Positions 23,862 to 34,400 of a stretch of 64,000 nt of DNA are shown one piece after another. The DNA is taken from assembly GCA_037447655.1 (NCBI GenBank), contig JBBHKE010001377.1:124001-188000 (forward strand). The letters run 5' to 3'. This DNA is from Zygnema cylindricum (lineage: Eukaryota; Streptophyta; Zygnematophyceae; Zygnematales; Zygnemataceae). Each line of letters opens with the position of its first letter. Position 1 is the stretch's first letter. The position numbers were made by a program, and so were the translations under genes. The notes under the pieces were generated by a model that saw nothing but the letters and a program-made list of their open reading frames with translations, did not search any database and was not told the DNA's origin.

Positions 23862-25020
23862 CAATCCAGCCGGCTTCATTTTTCAATCCACCGAAAGCAC
23901 ATTTCTGTTTTCGTGGAATTTCGACCTCGTTTGTCGCCTCCAATTTCTCATCCAATATGAGCTCATTATCGTCGTCTTTCGATTCCACCTCATGTACCTG
24001 TGTCACAAGAGCCTTTTTATTTCCACTTGAGGGTCCTCCAGTCTGCCCCTCCTTTAACCGAAACTTGATTAGCTTTGTGCACTCCGCCATATAGTGCCCT
24101 GGTTTCTTACAAAAATGACATAAAACCTTGGGAGCCCTTGGTCCGAACTCGTCGGTCTTATTTTTCCGCCCCTCCCCTTCGTAATATCCGACCGATTTAT
24201 GGGAATCCTTTTTCCTCCAATCGGTCCCAGCTGCCAAGGCTTGCCCACTCTTTCCTCCCCTTCCGATCTCAATCGTATTCTCCCGAACGAGAATCATCCC
24301 TACGACTGAGTTCCATATCCACTTTAAGTCTGCCAATACAGGCACACGGTTGACTATGTTCTCAAACTCATCAGGTAACTTCATCAGTAAATAGTTATCC
24401 TTTTCCTTTTCACTAAATACTTTTCCAGCACTCTCCAGTTCCATAAAAAGTGTAGTAAGCTCATTGCAAAAATCCAACATCTTCCCCCCAAAGTATACAT
24501 ACTCATCAATTTTTTCTGATCAGCCAACTGTTATTGCTGAATCGTACCACTTCAATATATCTCTATGAGAGCCACCCAAAGATCAGATGCCCTCTCTACT
24601 TGCAAATGAGGAGATGCAAGCCCTTGTGTAAGATGGCGGAGAATGAAGTGCTTTGCCGCCATATTGTTGAAGTCATAGGCATCACTATCATTCTCCTCGT
24701 TCCTCGGAATAGGTGACATGAATGGCGAACTAGTTGTTATTGGTGTGGTTTTCTCTTTCTCCTTTCTTTTTTCCACCACCTCCCCTTCTTTTGTCTCCTC
24801 CGTTGGAGATGGATCAGCTTTGCTGGTGAATTTGCTACCTCCAAACCTTGGAGGGATACCAAGACTTGATGGACGCCCCACTCGTCCACTCACTATCCCC
24901 CAAAATCTTTTCATGCATAGAGCTCGTGTCATCATAATTTCCAACTATATGAAGCCAGTTCCATTAAAGATGGGTACCCTAGAGGTAGGGCCCATAACTT
25001 GCAACTCTAAGATGTCCATA
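23862..25020 (-). pseudogene. gag: Gag (and protease start) of element D
   Basis: The minus strand starts MDILELQVMGPTSRVP across the LTR/PBS border. A stop where the family has YW (about 24945) interrupts it, and it continues as a long open stretch 24552-24944 (RALCMKRFWGIVSGRVGRPSS). The stretch ending 23791-24480 holds the zinc knuckle CHFCKKPGHYMAEC, with all four ligands present, and the acidic tail KSKDDDNELILDEK. Protease begins at the left edge and is continued beyond element C at 18125. At its 5' end it overlaps the middle LTR by about 20 bases. Confidence 0.85.
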
Positions 25021-26068
25021 GGTCCTTATAAAAGGCAGCTTGCAATAAGCCTCTAGGATATCCCTAACCCCTTTGTGTTTTAGAAAGAATAACTGTCACC
25101 CTGGCAAACAAAAACTTTGACTACCTTCTCCCTTGTGAAGGCAAGACTCTTCGAGTCGATAACAAAAAGAATCAATGAATTTGCTCCCCTGAGAAGTAAG
25201 TTATGGAGGGTCAAAGATGACTTTTTGTACAGAAGTTCTCTGGGAGAGAGGGTCCTATCTACCAAATTTTTCTCAGTCCTATCTCTCTCTAAAACTCTAT
25301 CTAGTGATGTACGACACCAATCATATAAGTGTGTTGTACAAAAAGGTACAGGTGTCGGTGTACTTTTTGTATGGACATTCTACGACATAGCCTAAATGTC
25401 GACACATGTCATATCCGGATTTGTTTCCGTAAACCTTGGAGATGCCAAAATCCAATGTCATGGTGCCACGTGTCATCTGATGTGGCGATAACCACAAACC
25501 GCCGAAATCCTTTTCCGTGATCTTGGCATTCATTCGGACCGTCCGATTAAATGCAGATTTCAATTGTTGCCGTCATAAATACCTGCGTGGTATTCGTTTC
25601 GCTATCGAAACAAATGCGCGGTACCTGTTTCTTCTCCGTACCTTAATCCGTATTTTACATAACCGAATCTATGTATCCAGTAAATAGTTACCGTTAAATG
25701 AATTAGTCGACGTGGAAACAATCCTAGAATTATCAAACCCTATATGACCTAACACTAGTCTTAGACTAAATGGATAAAGCTACCGGCTATTGGCAACTTT
25801 GACGGAAGGTATGTACCAGGATCAAATCTTGTGACCGACAGTCTTTTTTTTAGTAAATGAACTAATCTACTACCCGTATATCAATTAATCTACTACCCGT
25901 TAATCTTTGGATAGCATAGGCAGCCATGGCTTTAGCTTCCTCTTCAATTTTCAGTGACTGCAACAAGTGAGGGAGTTGAAGAGAGGAGTAGGAGGCAGAT
26001 TGCCTTGGCTTCTTTTTTGCATTATATTTTAGACCTAGAAAATACTAAAAGAACCATCAATTTCTACA
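25000..26068 (-). repeat. Shared middle LTR of the D-E array
   Basis: 1069 bp. On its left is D's PBS and gag; on its right (26069-26076) is the E polypurine tract AAGGGGAG on the minus strand. It holds two copies of the 23-bp repeat and a tRNA-like block at about 25770-25845. Confidence 0.9.
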
Positions 26069-26078
26069 CTCCCCTTAT

Positions 26079-27084
26079 TGTTGAAATAAATAGTTTTTGT
26101 TGTATTTTCTAGGTCTAAAACTAATTAGCGGAAACATATAAACAAAATGTAGGCAGCCTGCCTCCATCTCTTCTCTCTTGCCCCCATACTCGTTGTAGTT
26201 ATTGAAGGAGAGAGAGAGCGATTGAGCCATGGCTGCCTCAGCTCCATAGGAAGGACTAAAGAGTGACTTAAGTCACTCTCAACAAAAGGTTGAGTCCGGC
26301 AAGACTCGAACCCCCGACCGGCAGAGCCCGGCGTAGCCGTTAGCTCTAACCAGTTTGTCGTAGAAGTCCGTTAGGAGATATAGGGTTTCATTAGTATTTA
26401 AACTATTGTATAATACAGAAACCATTTAACTGTAATATGGACGAACGGACATAGAACTTGTTAAGGTTTAGTGCGAACGTCATTTCGCACGAAACAAATG
26501 AAATGAACATTTGTTTTAAACGGTCGACATTCAATGTCGGATTTAATCCGACGGCGCACATCATCGCCGAGATCGCGGAATGGTCACTTTGGATTTTATG
26601 GACGTGGCATGACGTGGCGCCGCGTGGAAGGATGACATTCGGTCGCGAGAATTCCGGAGAATATACGAACGAGTGGAAAAGTGACACGCGTCCACTCAGC
26701 AGCCTTGTCGTACACCAGCCATACAGAAAGGACATCGGCCGTAGTACCTTTATGTACTTTACAGTAATATGATTGGTTCGTACTTCAATAGATAGGGGTT
26801 GTGAAAGAGGTTTAGGACTTAGGAAATTTTGGTAGATAGTCACCTCTCTCTAAGAGAGCTTTGTATAAATTTGCATTTTTGCCGGCTCATAACTTATCGG
26901 CTGGTTGGCCGTTTTCTGTGATTCTTTTTCCTACGGACTCAGGGGAGTGTAGGCTGCATAGGGGTGCAATATAAATGTCATTTTGCCTTCCAGGACATCA
27001 AGGATTGTGGCTTTAAGTGTGTTAGTTAAATACTATCTAGAGGCTTTCTGTATTCTGTGGTCCAATGGAGGACACAAAATTGCA
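26079..27084 (+). repeat. 5' LTR of element G
   Basis: 1006 bp from TGTTGAAATA to AAAATTGCA. Its first 60 bases resemble the family-A LTR start (TTTTCTAGGTCTAAA). A tRNA-like block lies antisense at about 26283-26365. The gag ATG is at 27065, 20 bases before the end. Confidence 0.9.
26283..26365 (-). other. tRNA-like block inside the G LTR
   Basis: On the minus strand the block contains CTGGTTAGAGC, like the end of a tRNA D-arm, then about 25 bases later GGTCGGGGGTTCGAGTC, a T-arm with an almost consensus B box. The acceptor stem does not pair well, so I call it tRNA-derived, not a functional tRNA. It runs antisense to the element. Confidence 0.5.
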
Positions 27085-27993
27085 GGTTATGGGCCCACCC
27101 TCTAGGGTGCCCACCTTCAATGGATATGGGTGCATCTATTGGGAAGCCATGATGACGGGAGCTTTGTGCGAAAAACGATACTGGGGTATCGTTAGTGGAC
27201 AAGTGAAACGTCCACCTTCGCGAACTCCACCAGGATTTGGAGGAGTAAGGTTTCCTGCAGCAACGCCTGCCTCAGCGGAGGAGGCAACAGTGTGTCCGAA
27301 AAAGGGAAAGGGAAGGAGACACCCCTCACTCCTATTGCCACAGTACCGGGAGCGGCGACCGTGAAGACCGTGGAGAACGATACTCAAATATGGGAGGATG
27401 TAAACATGGTTGCCAAGAACTTTATTCTCATGCACCTCACTCAAGCTTAGGCCACTCCTCATCTTCACATTTACAAGGCTGAGGAGTTGTGGGTGAGTTT
27501 GGTGGAGATTTATAGAGCTGGAACTATTCAGGAGCTCCAGTTGGCTGAGCAAAAGCTAGTGAGTTACACTTACAAAGGAGGAAAGATGTTAGATTACTGC
27601 AATGATCTTTCTTGTTTGTATATGGAGATGAAAAGTGTCGGGTGGACAGGTACAATGAAAATGAAAGTTAACACTCTTATCATGAAGTTACCAGATGAGT
27701 TCGAGAACATAGTGTATCGAGTACAGGAAATGCCTGATAGTTCATGGAAATGGAACACAATGGTCAGGATGATACTTGTGCAGGAAAACACAATGGAGAT
27801 TAGGAGAGGAGGGAAGAGCATTCAAGCTCTAGCAGCAGGAGGGGACCGATGGGGGAAGGACCCGAAGAAACCTTACAAAGGGGAAAGAGATAATTCTGGG
27901 GGGCCGAGGCCCCCAAAGGGTCTTTGTCATTTTTGCAAAAAGCTGGGACACTTCATCGTAGATTGTGTCAAGCTGTCTGAGCTAAGGCTTTAA
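27065..27993 (+). pseudogene. gag: Gag of element G
   Basis: It begins MEDTKLQVMGPPSRVPTFNG with the first seven codons in the LTR and the next codons on the PBS. CIYWEAMMTGALCEKRYWGI follows. A frameshift lies in the Ala/Thr-rich part near 27300, and a stop at about 27449 precedes the second half (27487-27993), which includes LWVSLVEIYRAGTIQ, LPDEFENIVYRVQ and the zinc knuckle CHFCKKLGHFIVDC with all ligands. This is the best preserved Gag of the cluster. Confidence 0.87.
27085..27099 (+). promoter_or_regulatory. Primer-binding site of element G
   Basis: GGTTATGGGCCCACC immediately after LTR end TTGCA, inside the gag reading frame (codons for Q-V-M-G-P-P). It is a perfect complement to the anticodon stem-loop of plant initiator tRNA-Met. 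Confidence 0.8.
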
Positions 27994-28038
27994 GAGAACC
28001 GTGGAGGGGGTTTTTCAGGAGGGAAGAAAAAGGCACTT

Positions 28039-29064
28039 GTGGTTACAAAAGTGACAGGGGAAACCAAGGATGAGTTCTCTAACGAGGATGGGGAAATTCT
28101 TCTTGACGAGAGCCTGGAGGAGAAGGAGATCCCTCGGAGACAAAAGTGTGCCCTTGGAGCAATTCGGGAAGCTCCACAGGAAGGATGGATTATCGACTCA
28201 GGTGCATCCATGCATATGTGTCGTGATAAAGAACTCTTCACTAAGCTAAGAAAGATCCCCATTGTAGAAATAGAGTATAGGGATGGGAGAGTGGTTACTA
28301 CAGATCTAGTGGGATCAGTAGATCTGAAAGTCTTAGTGGAGGGTAAGACTTCTATACTTACATTCTCAGATGTACTCTACATTCCTCAGCTGAGTAAAAA
28401 TCTTGTCTCTACGTCGGTGCTAGATGACAAAGAGTTTTATACCTTCACTAGAAAGGGAGTCTTTACAGCTAAGTATGGGGATGAAGTTAACTTCACGGCA
28501 CATAAGGGTAGCCAATGAATGTTTAGGCTTAACCTGAGTAATGAAAAGAATAATGCTTATTATGTTGGTGTTCCTAAGTTGATGATTTGGCATAAGCGAT
28601 TAGGGCATGTGCATTTTGATAGGTTAAGGGAAATGAAAAAGCTTGGGGTAGTAGAAGGCATTCAGTTTGGGGATAATGAAACGATGGATGATTGTAGTGG
28701 TTGTGCTCAAGGTAAGGCTCACAGACTTCCCTTTCCCAAAGCCGCCACATATAGAGGTGAGAAAGTGTTAGACTTGGTCCACACAGATATTTGGGGACCA
28801 GCAAAAGTACCTTTGGTTGGAGGAAAGAGGTTTATGACGACAATAACTGATGACTGGTCTAGATACTCTACAGTCTGCTTTCTGAAAACAAAGTCTGAAG
28901 CATCACTTACTTCAAAGGATATAAAGCCTGGAGTGAGAAGTTGCATGAAACCCTCATTAAGAGGATAACGAGTGATAATGGGGGGGAATATACCTCTAAC
29001 CAGTTTGAGGAATATCTGAGAGATGAGGGAGTGCAGCACCAGAAAATTGTACCATATAACCCGG
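28039..29064 (+). pseudogene. Protease and integrase of element G, cut by gap
   Basis: 28039-28518 reads the acidic Gag tail, then WIIDSGASMHMCRDKELF, an intact protease active site, and the flap DVLYIPQLSKNLVSTSVLD. A TGA at about 28516 ends this frame, and integrase follows directly: IWHKRLGHVHFDRL, DDCSGCAQGKAHRLPFP, ITDDWSRYSTV, and after a frameshift SDNGGEYTSNQFEEYL. The N run begins just before the third catalytic residue would be reached. Everything downstream (integrase end, RT, RNase H) is missing from the window. Confidence 0.85.
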
Positions 29065-29074
29065 NNNNNNNNNN
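29065..29074. other. Assembly gap (10 N)
   Basis: Ten N inside element G. The conventional length says nothing about true size. The missing RT and RNase H of G may lie in it. Confidence 0.99.
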
Positions 29075-29082
29075 GGAGAAAG

Positions 29083-30023
29083 TGTTGGGGATAGATAACT
29101 TCATGCTTGGTTAGTATAATGACATTTCATGTATTTCCATGATGCCGGTTACAGGAAAGACATGCCGATCACATGTTGTTCCGACAACTCACCTGCGCAC
29201 AGTGAAAAGGTGAGCAAGCATATAAGAGGCCTTAAGAGCGCTGGCTTACAGTAGGAAGATGCGCCGCGGTGCAGTACGGTGCAGGTATTTTAGGTTTCAC
29301 TGGTAAGGCGTTAGAGCCGCTACTACACGCGGTAGCCTAATTTAGGCTGTAACTTACAAACCATTTAACTGTAATATGGAAGAACGGACATAGAACTTGT
29401 TAAGGTTTAGTGCGAACGTCATTTCGCACGAAACAAATGAAACGGACATTTGTTTTAAACGGTCGACATTCAATGTCGGATTTAATCCGATGGCGCACAT
29501 CATCGCCGAGATTGCGGAATGGTCACTTTGGATTTTATGGACGTGGCATGACGTGGCGCCGCGTAGAAGGATGACATTCGGTCGCGAGAATTCCGGAGAA
29601 TATACGAACGAGTGGAAAAGTGACACGCGTCCACTCAACAGCCTTGTTGTACACTAGCCGTACAGAAAGGACATTGGCCGTAGTACCTTTATGTACTTTA
29701 CAGTAATATGATTGGTTCGTACTTCAATAGATAGGGGTTGTGAAAGAGGTTTAGGACTTAGGAATTTTTGGTAGATAGTCACCTCTCTCTAAGAGAGCTT
29801 GGTATAAATTGGCATTTTTGTCGGCTCATAACTTATAGGCTGGTTGGCCGTTTTCAGTGATTTTTTTTGCTACGGACTGAGGGGAGTCTAGTCTGCATAG
29901 GGGTGCAATTGAACTGTCATTTTGCCTTCCTGGACAGGAGTGGTTGTGGCTCGATGTGAATTAGTTAAATACTATCTAGAGGCTTCCTATATTCTGTGGT
30001 CCAATGGAGGACACAGAATTGCA
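29083..30023 (+). repeat. Chimeric 3' LTR of element G
   Basis: 29356-30023 matches the 5' LTR from 26418 to 27084 with a few percent of differences by eye. The first part (29083-29355), starting TGTTGGGGATAG after a purine-rich GGAGAAAG, is unrelated to the first 339 bases of the 5' LTR. Confidence 0.65.
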
Positions 30024-31783
30024 CTTATTTTTTAGTCACTCTTTAATTTCAGACCACACTTCTCCCTGCAAAAAATTAGCTTAGGGGAAGGCACAGGTTT
30101 GGTCATCATATCTGCTACCATCTCGCTTTTTGGTCGGTACTCTAAACTGATTATTTTGTTTTCTACTTTCTCTCTAACAAAGCTGAGTCTAATGTCCATG
30201 TGTTTGGCTTTAAAATGATGTTTAGGATTGGAAAAATAGTAATTGCTGCCTGATTATCACAAAAAAAAATCTGCACACCACTCTTAAGGTAACTTAGCTC
30301 ACCACGCAAAGACTTGACCCACATCAATTCTTTTACAGCTGAGCAAGAGGCCATATATTCAGCCTCCATGGTGGACTGAGCAATAACCTTTTGCTGTTTG
30401 CTACTCTAACAACAAGCCCCATTTTTCACATATAATACATGTCCAGAAGTACATCTCCTGATCGGAGCATCACCATAATTGGCATCACTCCAAGTACAAG
30501 TAGTGATGTCACTAATCTCCCCACCCAAATGTAACCATAGATCCCTAGTTCCTATCAAATATATAAGGACTCTCTTAGCCGCCTCCCAATCCCTCTTAGT
30601 GGGAGCATTTAGACTTCTACTCAGCACTCCTACAGCTGCAGCTAAATCCGGCTGGGTACAATTTATAAAATAGATTAGGCTTCCCACTACTTGCCTGTAA
30701 GGAATAGTCTGCATGAACTTCTATTCTTCAGGACTTAATTCCTTGTCTAAGACTATGACTCCTTCTTCCTCACTCCCCTCAGTTCCCTTCTTTAACTCCA
30801 TGGAGTTGTACAACTATTAGCCTTATCCATTTGAAATTTTTCCAACATGTTCCCTATTGCTTCCTTTTGAGTCAATCTTATAATTATTTTTTCGCGGTCT
30901 CTTTCTACTTGTATTCCCAAAATATATCTTGCCTCCCCCATATCCTTCATCTCAAATCTCCCCTTAAGATCGGTTTTCAGTTTATTATTTTTTTCCATTG
31001 ATTTACTTAAAACAAGCAAATCATCAACATAAACTGCAATAAAAATATCACCTTCCTCATCTTCAAAAACATAGATTGAGTGATCTAACTGATCCGAATA
31101 CATCCTAGACCGGTAAGAATCTCATTAAGCTTCTTATTCCACTGTCGGGGCGCCTGTTTCAAACCATAAAGAGATTTAATTAGTCGGTATACCTTACTCT
31201 CCTATCCTTCCTCCACAAATCCTTGGGGTAGTCGCATGAAGATCTCCTCTTTCAATTCTCTATGCAAAAAGGTTGTCTTGATGTCCATCTAGTGCACCTC
31301 TATGTCTTCCGCTGCTGCCAGACTGACAATTATGCGGATGGAGGGAAATCTGATGACCGGGGCAAAGGTTTTCTCGTAGTTGATCCCTTCTTTGTGTGTA
31401 AATCATTTTGCCACTAACCAAGCTTTGTAACGCTCAATGGTGTTATCTGGGTTCAGTTTTAATTTGAACACCCACCTATAACCGATTGGTTTTCGGTTAG
31501 GTGGACAATCTACCAACTCCCAAGTATCGGCTGCCATAATTGAGGCCATCTCCTCATTGATGGTTGTCTTCCACCAGTTCCTTTCTAAACAAGTCATCGC
31601 CTCTCCATAAGTCTGAGGTTCATCTTGTTGAGATAGTTTTGTTACCTTGTTATTAACCTGTTTTTCTTGAAACCTTTTGCTACTTCTCCTTCCTCCCTCA
31701 AAATTTTGTGGCCGGAATATATGTTTCTCGTGGGTTCTTTCGAACAATCTCGGCTTCTCCCCTGTCCCTTGATTCCGAATCAA
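30024..31783 (-). pseudogene. RNase H and reverse transcriptase of element E
   Basis: On the minus strand RT covers [42 protein letters not shown], then after a broken stretch (31110-31400) an intact polymerase box VYVDDLLVLS and FEMKDMGEARYILGIQVERD. RNase H covers IPYRQVVGSLIYFINCTQPDLAAAVGVLSRS, CTWSDANYGDAP, STMEAEYMASCSAVKEL and CDNQAAITI, where the frame is lost. Most catalytic residues are present. Stops and frameshifts at about 30370-30405, 30720-30790 and 31110-31400 break it. Confidence 0.87.
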
Positions 31784-32922
31784 TTTCCACCACGTCTTCC
31801 GCTTTGGGTAGAGTTGTCAGTGAAGTTTCCGCAGCCGAGTCCTTTTCGTTCTGATTTGTACCTGTAAAAATGTCATATTCTCTAAAGCCTGGATAGTTAG
31901 GAATGTCAAAGTCATCGGAATTTTTTGACTCAAATCTGATTTTTACTGACTTTGTATACTTGAAGGGATCCACAGACTTTTTTTCATCCATAACTACTAG
32001 ATGCTTTACTAAGATTATATCTTCCCTTTTTATATCGTAAACTTTATATCCTTTAACATCCTCATCATATCCTAATAGGTACCCCGGTTTTCCTTTAGGA
32101 TCTAGCTTCGAATTAGAAAGATCTGTATCTAGACTGAACACTTGATTGCCGAAAACCTTTAAGTGAGATATGTCTCGTTTCCGGCCGGTCCATCTCACAT
32201 AAGGTGTTTGACCTTTTATAACTGAAGTAAGAACTCTATTTTTGAGGTAATTAGCACAATTCATTGCTTCTGCCCAAAACCTTTTTCCTATCTTCTTATC
32301 CGACAACATACTTCTAGCACTATCACTTAGTGTTCTATTTAATCTTTCAGCTACCCCATTCTGTTTCGGGTTTTCTGGAACTGTCTTTTGGTGTTGAACT
32401 CCATCTTCCCTCAAAAAATCCTCAAACTGGTTAGAAGTATACTCTCCACCATTGTCACTCCTTACTCTCTTGATTGGAGTTTCATGGAGTTTTTCGCTCC
32501 ATGCTATATATTGTATAAAACATTCCTGAGCTTCTGACTTGTTTTTCAAAAAAAACACCCTAGAGTACCGAGACCAATCATCAGTGATAGTCATCATTAT
32601 TCTCTTCTCCCTGAGTGATGGCACTCTGGTCGGCCCCCAAATATCTGTATGTACTAAATCTAGAATTAAGAATCTTTTCTCCCTTATAGGTGGCAGTTTT
32701 TGGGAAGGGTAACCTGTGTGCTTTACCTTGAGCACATCCACTACAATCACTTAGATTCTCACTTTCAACGAATTGAATCCCTTCCACCACTCCCATCTTT
32801 TTCATCTCTCTTAACATATCTAGATTCACATGCCCAAGCCTCTTATGCCACAACATTATATCATGAACACCAGCATAATAAAGTTTCTTCTTTTCATTGT
32901 TTAAAATCAGCCTAAACATCCC
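31698..32922 (-). pseudogene. Integrase of element E
   Basis: 32581-32919 carries the His/Cys zinc domain (LWHKRLGHVNLDMLREM, DCSGCAQGKAHRLPFP). After one frameshift a 350-residue open stretch (31698-32750) holds TDIWGPTRVPS, ITDDWSRYSRV, RVRSDNGGEY and NGVAERLNRT, so all three catalytic acidic residues D, D and E are present. It continues through YLKNRVLTSVIKGQTP and YLLGYDEDVKGYKVYD. It is the only integrase in the window with its catalytic triad in a single open frame; the frameshift before it still disables the copy. Confidence 0.88.
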
Positions 32923-33285
32923 TTAGCTACCTTTTTCAGTAGTGAAATTAACTTCCTCCTCAAAACTAACAGTAAAGACTCCTTTCCTAGTGCTACTATC
33001 AAAACCCTTATCATCTAATACAGACGTAGAGATGAGGTTTTTGTTCAGCTCCGGAATAAACAATACATCGGAGAATGTAACTATGGATGTCTTTCCTTCT
33101 ACTAACACATTCATATCTACCGATCCTACAAGAGTAGTTGTGACTATCCTCCCATCCCCGTACTTTATCTCTACGGTAGGAATCTTTCTTATCTTAGTGA
33201 ACAGGTGTTTATCCTTACACATGTGCATGGAGGCACCTGAATCTACAATCCAGCATGCTTTACCTTTAATCCACCGAAAGCGCAT
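32923..33285 (-). pseudogene. Protease of element E
   Basis: An open 120-codon stretch: CWIVDSGASMHMCKDKHLF (active-site DSGA), KYGDGRIVTTTLVGS, DVLFIPELNKNLISTSVLDD and FTTEKGS, then a TAA at the border with integrase. Because copia Pol is a single polyprotein this stop would end synthesis. A frameshift separates it from gag upstream. Confidence 0.87.
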
Positions 33286-33289
33286 TTCT

Positions 33290-34400
33290 GCTTTCGTGGA
33301 ATTTTGACCTCGTTTGTCGCCTCCAACTCCTCATCCAATAGGAGCACATCATCCTCGTCTTCGGATTCCACCTCATGTACCTGTGTCACAAGGGCTTTTT
33401 TCTTTCCCCCGAGGTTCCACCAGTCTGCCCCTCATTTAAACGAAGCTCGGTTAGCTTTGTGCACTTCGCCATATAGTGCCCTGGTTTCTTACAAAAATGA
33501 CATAAACCCTTTGGAGCCCTTGGTCTGAACTCATTGGTCTGATTTTTCTCCCCCCCCTCCCTCCGTAATTTTTGACCAGTTTCCGAGAATCCTTGTTCCT
33601 CCAATCGGTCCCAGCTGCCAAGGCTTGCCCACTCTTTCCTCCCCTTCGGATCTCAATCGTATTCTCCCGACATGAATCACCCCTATCACTGAGTTCCATA
33701 TCCACTTTGAGTCAGCCAAGTCCTGCACACGGTTGACTATGTTCTCGAACTCATCGGGTAACTTCATGAGTAAACAGTTAACTTTTTCCTTTTCACTTAA
33801 TACTTTTCCAGCACTCTCTAGTTCCATAAAAAGTATAGCAAGCTCATTGCAAAAATCCAACATCTTTCCCCTTTTGTATACATACTTCTTAATTTTCTGA
33901 TCAGCCAACTGTTGTTACTGAATCGTACCACTTCGGTACATCTTTATGAGAGCCACCCAAAGATCGGATGCCCTCTCTACCTGTAAATGAGGAGATGCAA
34001 GCCCTTGAGTAAGATGGCGGAGAATGAAGTGCTTTGCCGCCATAATGTTGAAGTCCTAAGTATCACTATCATTCTCCTCGTTCCTTGGAATAGGTGACAT
34101 GAATGCGGAACAAGTTGCTATTGGTGTGGTTGTCTCCTTCTCCTTTCCTTTGTCCACAACCTCCCCTTCCTTTGTCTCCTTCGTTGGAGATAAATCTGCT
34201 TTCCTGGTGAATCTGCCTTCTCCAAACCTTGGACGGATGCCAAGACTTGATGGACGCCCCACTCGTCCACTCACTATCCCCCAAAACCTTTTCTCGCATA
34301 GAGCTCTTGTCATCCTACTTTCCTAGTATATGAAGCCAGTTCCATTAAAGATGGGTACCCTAGAGGGTGGGCCCATAACCTGCAACTGTGAGACCTCCAT
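33290..34400 (-). pseudogene. gag: Gag of element E
   Basis: The LTR-coded start reads MEVSQLQVMGPPSRVPIFNG across the PBS. A TAG replaces Trp of the YW pair near 34325. Further open pieces are 34056-34313 (RALCEKRFWGIVSGRVGRP), 33531-33908 (MLDFCNELAILFMELESAGK, LMKLPDEFENIVNRVQ) and 33386-33604 with zinc knuckle CHFCKKPGHYMAKC. At least three frame breaks. Confidence 0.85.
34366..34380 (-). promoter_or_regulatory. Primer-binding site of element E
   Basis: The minus strand reads GGTTATGGGCCCACC directly after LTR end TTGCA: perfect and identical to those of B and G. Confidence 0.8.

Larger units (their letters stand above)
26079..30023 (+). mobile_element. Copia element G, nested, deleted, with gap
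   Basis: A plus-strand element related to family A. The 5' LTR is 26079-27084, followed by PBS, gag, protease and integrase up to the N run at 29065. Beyond the gap is only an LTR-like end to 30023. RT and RNase H are absent. CTTAT occurs at 26074-26078 and again at 30024-30028, a perfect 5-bp target-site duplication, and joining the flanks restores the E sequence around its PPT as seen at 14897. Confidence 0.9.
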
